From: Clostridiales bacterium UBA4644
Lineage (GTDB): Bacteria; Bacillota; Clostridia; Oscillospirales; Butyricicoccaceae
DNA: 13,457 bases
NCBI GenBank assembly: GCA_002405755.1
Contig: DHMK01000018.1
Location: 14,885-28,341 of the forward strand
Direction of reading: 5' to 3'
Made by a program: the position numbers and the translations under genes. A model generated the notes under the pieces. That model saw only the letters and a list, made by a program, of their open reading frames with translations. It was not told the DNA's origin and ran no database searches. How positions within the stretch are numbered: position 1 is the stretch's first letter; every line of letters begins with the position of its first letter. Shown here piece by piece: positions 12,876 to 13,457 of the stretch.

Positions 12876-13457
12876 CCTTGACGACCTCCACTCCTACGTT
12901 GTGTTCGATGAGATATTCCATGGCCCGGGTGATATCCGGCCGCCGTCCGCTGACGATGGCCACCGTCCCGCCGATGGGCACGTTCTGGATGATCTCAATG
13001 TTGGCGAAAATAATGCTGATGTCCACATTGTAAAGCCGGGAAATGGCCGAGATCACCGGCTGAGCGGCGTTGCTGCTCAGGTAAGACAGCCGGACGATCA
13101 GCTCCCCGGGCTTCAGGCGGGTGATGGGCGCGTCTGCCGCCACCAGCTCGTCGATCTTGCGCAGATTGGAGGTGGTGCGGATGAAGCTCCGGGTGACCTC
13201 CTGCCGGGGCGCGGCAAAGACGGAAAGCACGTCTCCCTCCTCCACCACCCGGCCGTGCTCCATAACGGCAACCCGGCTGCAGATCTCCTTGACCACCGCC
13301 ATCTCATGGGTGATGAGCACGATGGTCAGGCCCAGCTGTTCGTTCAGCCGCCGCAGCAGCGCCAGGATGGACTTGGTGGTCTGGGGATCCAGCGCGGAGG
13401 TGGCCTCGTCGCACAGCAGCACCTTGGGATCGCAGGCCAGCGCCCGGGCGATGGCCA
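12856..13457 (-). CDS. metN: Methionine-type ABC transporter ATP-binding protein (partial, 3' part)
   Basis: The gene runs off the right edge of the window; about 199 C-terminal residues are present in an open frame. The segment begins inside the ATPase domain just after the ABC signature (AIARAL), then shows Walker B with the catalytic Glu and D-loop (LLCDEATSALDP) and the H-loop histidine (ITHEMAVV). The last 75 or so residues form a NIL-type domain (VRLSYLSSNAAQP through VEVVKDARAAE), the regulatory methionine-binding domain of MetN. This supports a methionine-type rather than a generic amino-acid importer. The stop overlaps metI by 20 bases. The operon promoter, and any SAM riboswitch, would lie upstream outside the window. 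Confidence 0.95.
   Translation of the reverse strand, partial: AIARALACDPKVLLCDEATSALDPQTTKSILALLRRLNEQLGLTIVLITHEMAVVKEICSRVAVMEHGRVVEEGDVLSVFAAPRQEVTRSFIRTTSNLRKIDELVAADAPITRLKPGELIVRLSYLSSNAAQPVISAISRLYNVDISIIFANIEIIQNVPIGGTVAIVSGRRPDITRAMEYLIEHNVGVEVVKDARAAE

Noticed and set aside
1..13457. CRISPR array, tRNA/rRNA genes, insertion sequences, attachment sites
   Set aside because: No regularly spaced direct repeats, tRNA-like cloverleaf, transposase motifs or terminal inverted repeats were found on reading both strands by eye.

Overview
The window is GC-rich throughout, and codon third positions are mostly G or C. The gene families are those of Firmicutes: a YerC/YecD TrpR-like regulator, a MetNIQ methionine-type transporter with a lipoprotein binding component, a long-form urocanase, and stand-alone glutamate formimidoyltransferase plus FchA-type cyclodeaminase. 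I infer a high-GC member of the Clostridia, perhaps an Oscillospiraceae-like gut bacterium. I see no rRNA, tRNA, CRISPR array, transposase or phage gene.

Left part (1-7272): the window opens in the last 32 codons of a Gly/Phe-rich protein made of three 10-residue repeats, followed by a clear intrinsic terminator. A complete histidine-utilisation (hut) set on the + strand comes next: hutH, then hutU, hutI, ftcD and fchA. The last four are tightly packed and probably one operon. Together they convert histidine to urocanate, imidazolonepropionate and formiminoglutamate, then to glutamate plus a one-carbon unit on tetrahydrofolate and ammonia. A small TrpR-like regulator gene (yerC-like) sits on the opposite strand between hutH and hutU. 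It has a strong promoter that overlaps the hutU upstream region, and an 18-bp perfect palindrome where an operator would be expected. It is the natural candidate for the local regulator.

Middle (7213-8719): a 224-bp convergent intergenic region holds a stem-loop with a U-tract on the minus strand, a perfect 6-3-6 palindrome and a possible extended -10 element. Next is a membrane-anchored HtrA/DegP-type serine protease on the minus strand with its own promoter.

Right part (8671-13457, all minus strand): five closely spaced genes, in transcription order metN (cut by the window end), metI, metQ, an FAD-linked 2-hydroxyacid dehydrogenase of the GlcD family, and a class I/II aminotransferase, ending at a stem-loop terminator. 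A methionine-type ABC importer co-transcribed with a hydroxyacid dehydrogenase and an aminotransferase suggests import and interconversion of a 2-hydroxy or 2-oxo acid and its amino acid. The hydroxy or keto analogue of methionine is an attractive guess. This operon is the most interesting unexplained system in the window. The hut pathway supplies folate one-carbon units that could feed methionine synthesis, but that link between the two halves is inference only.
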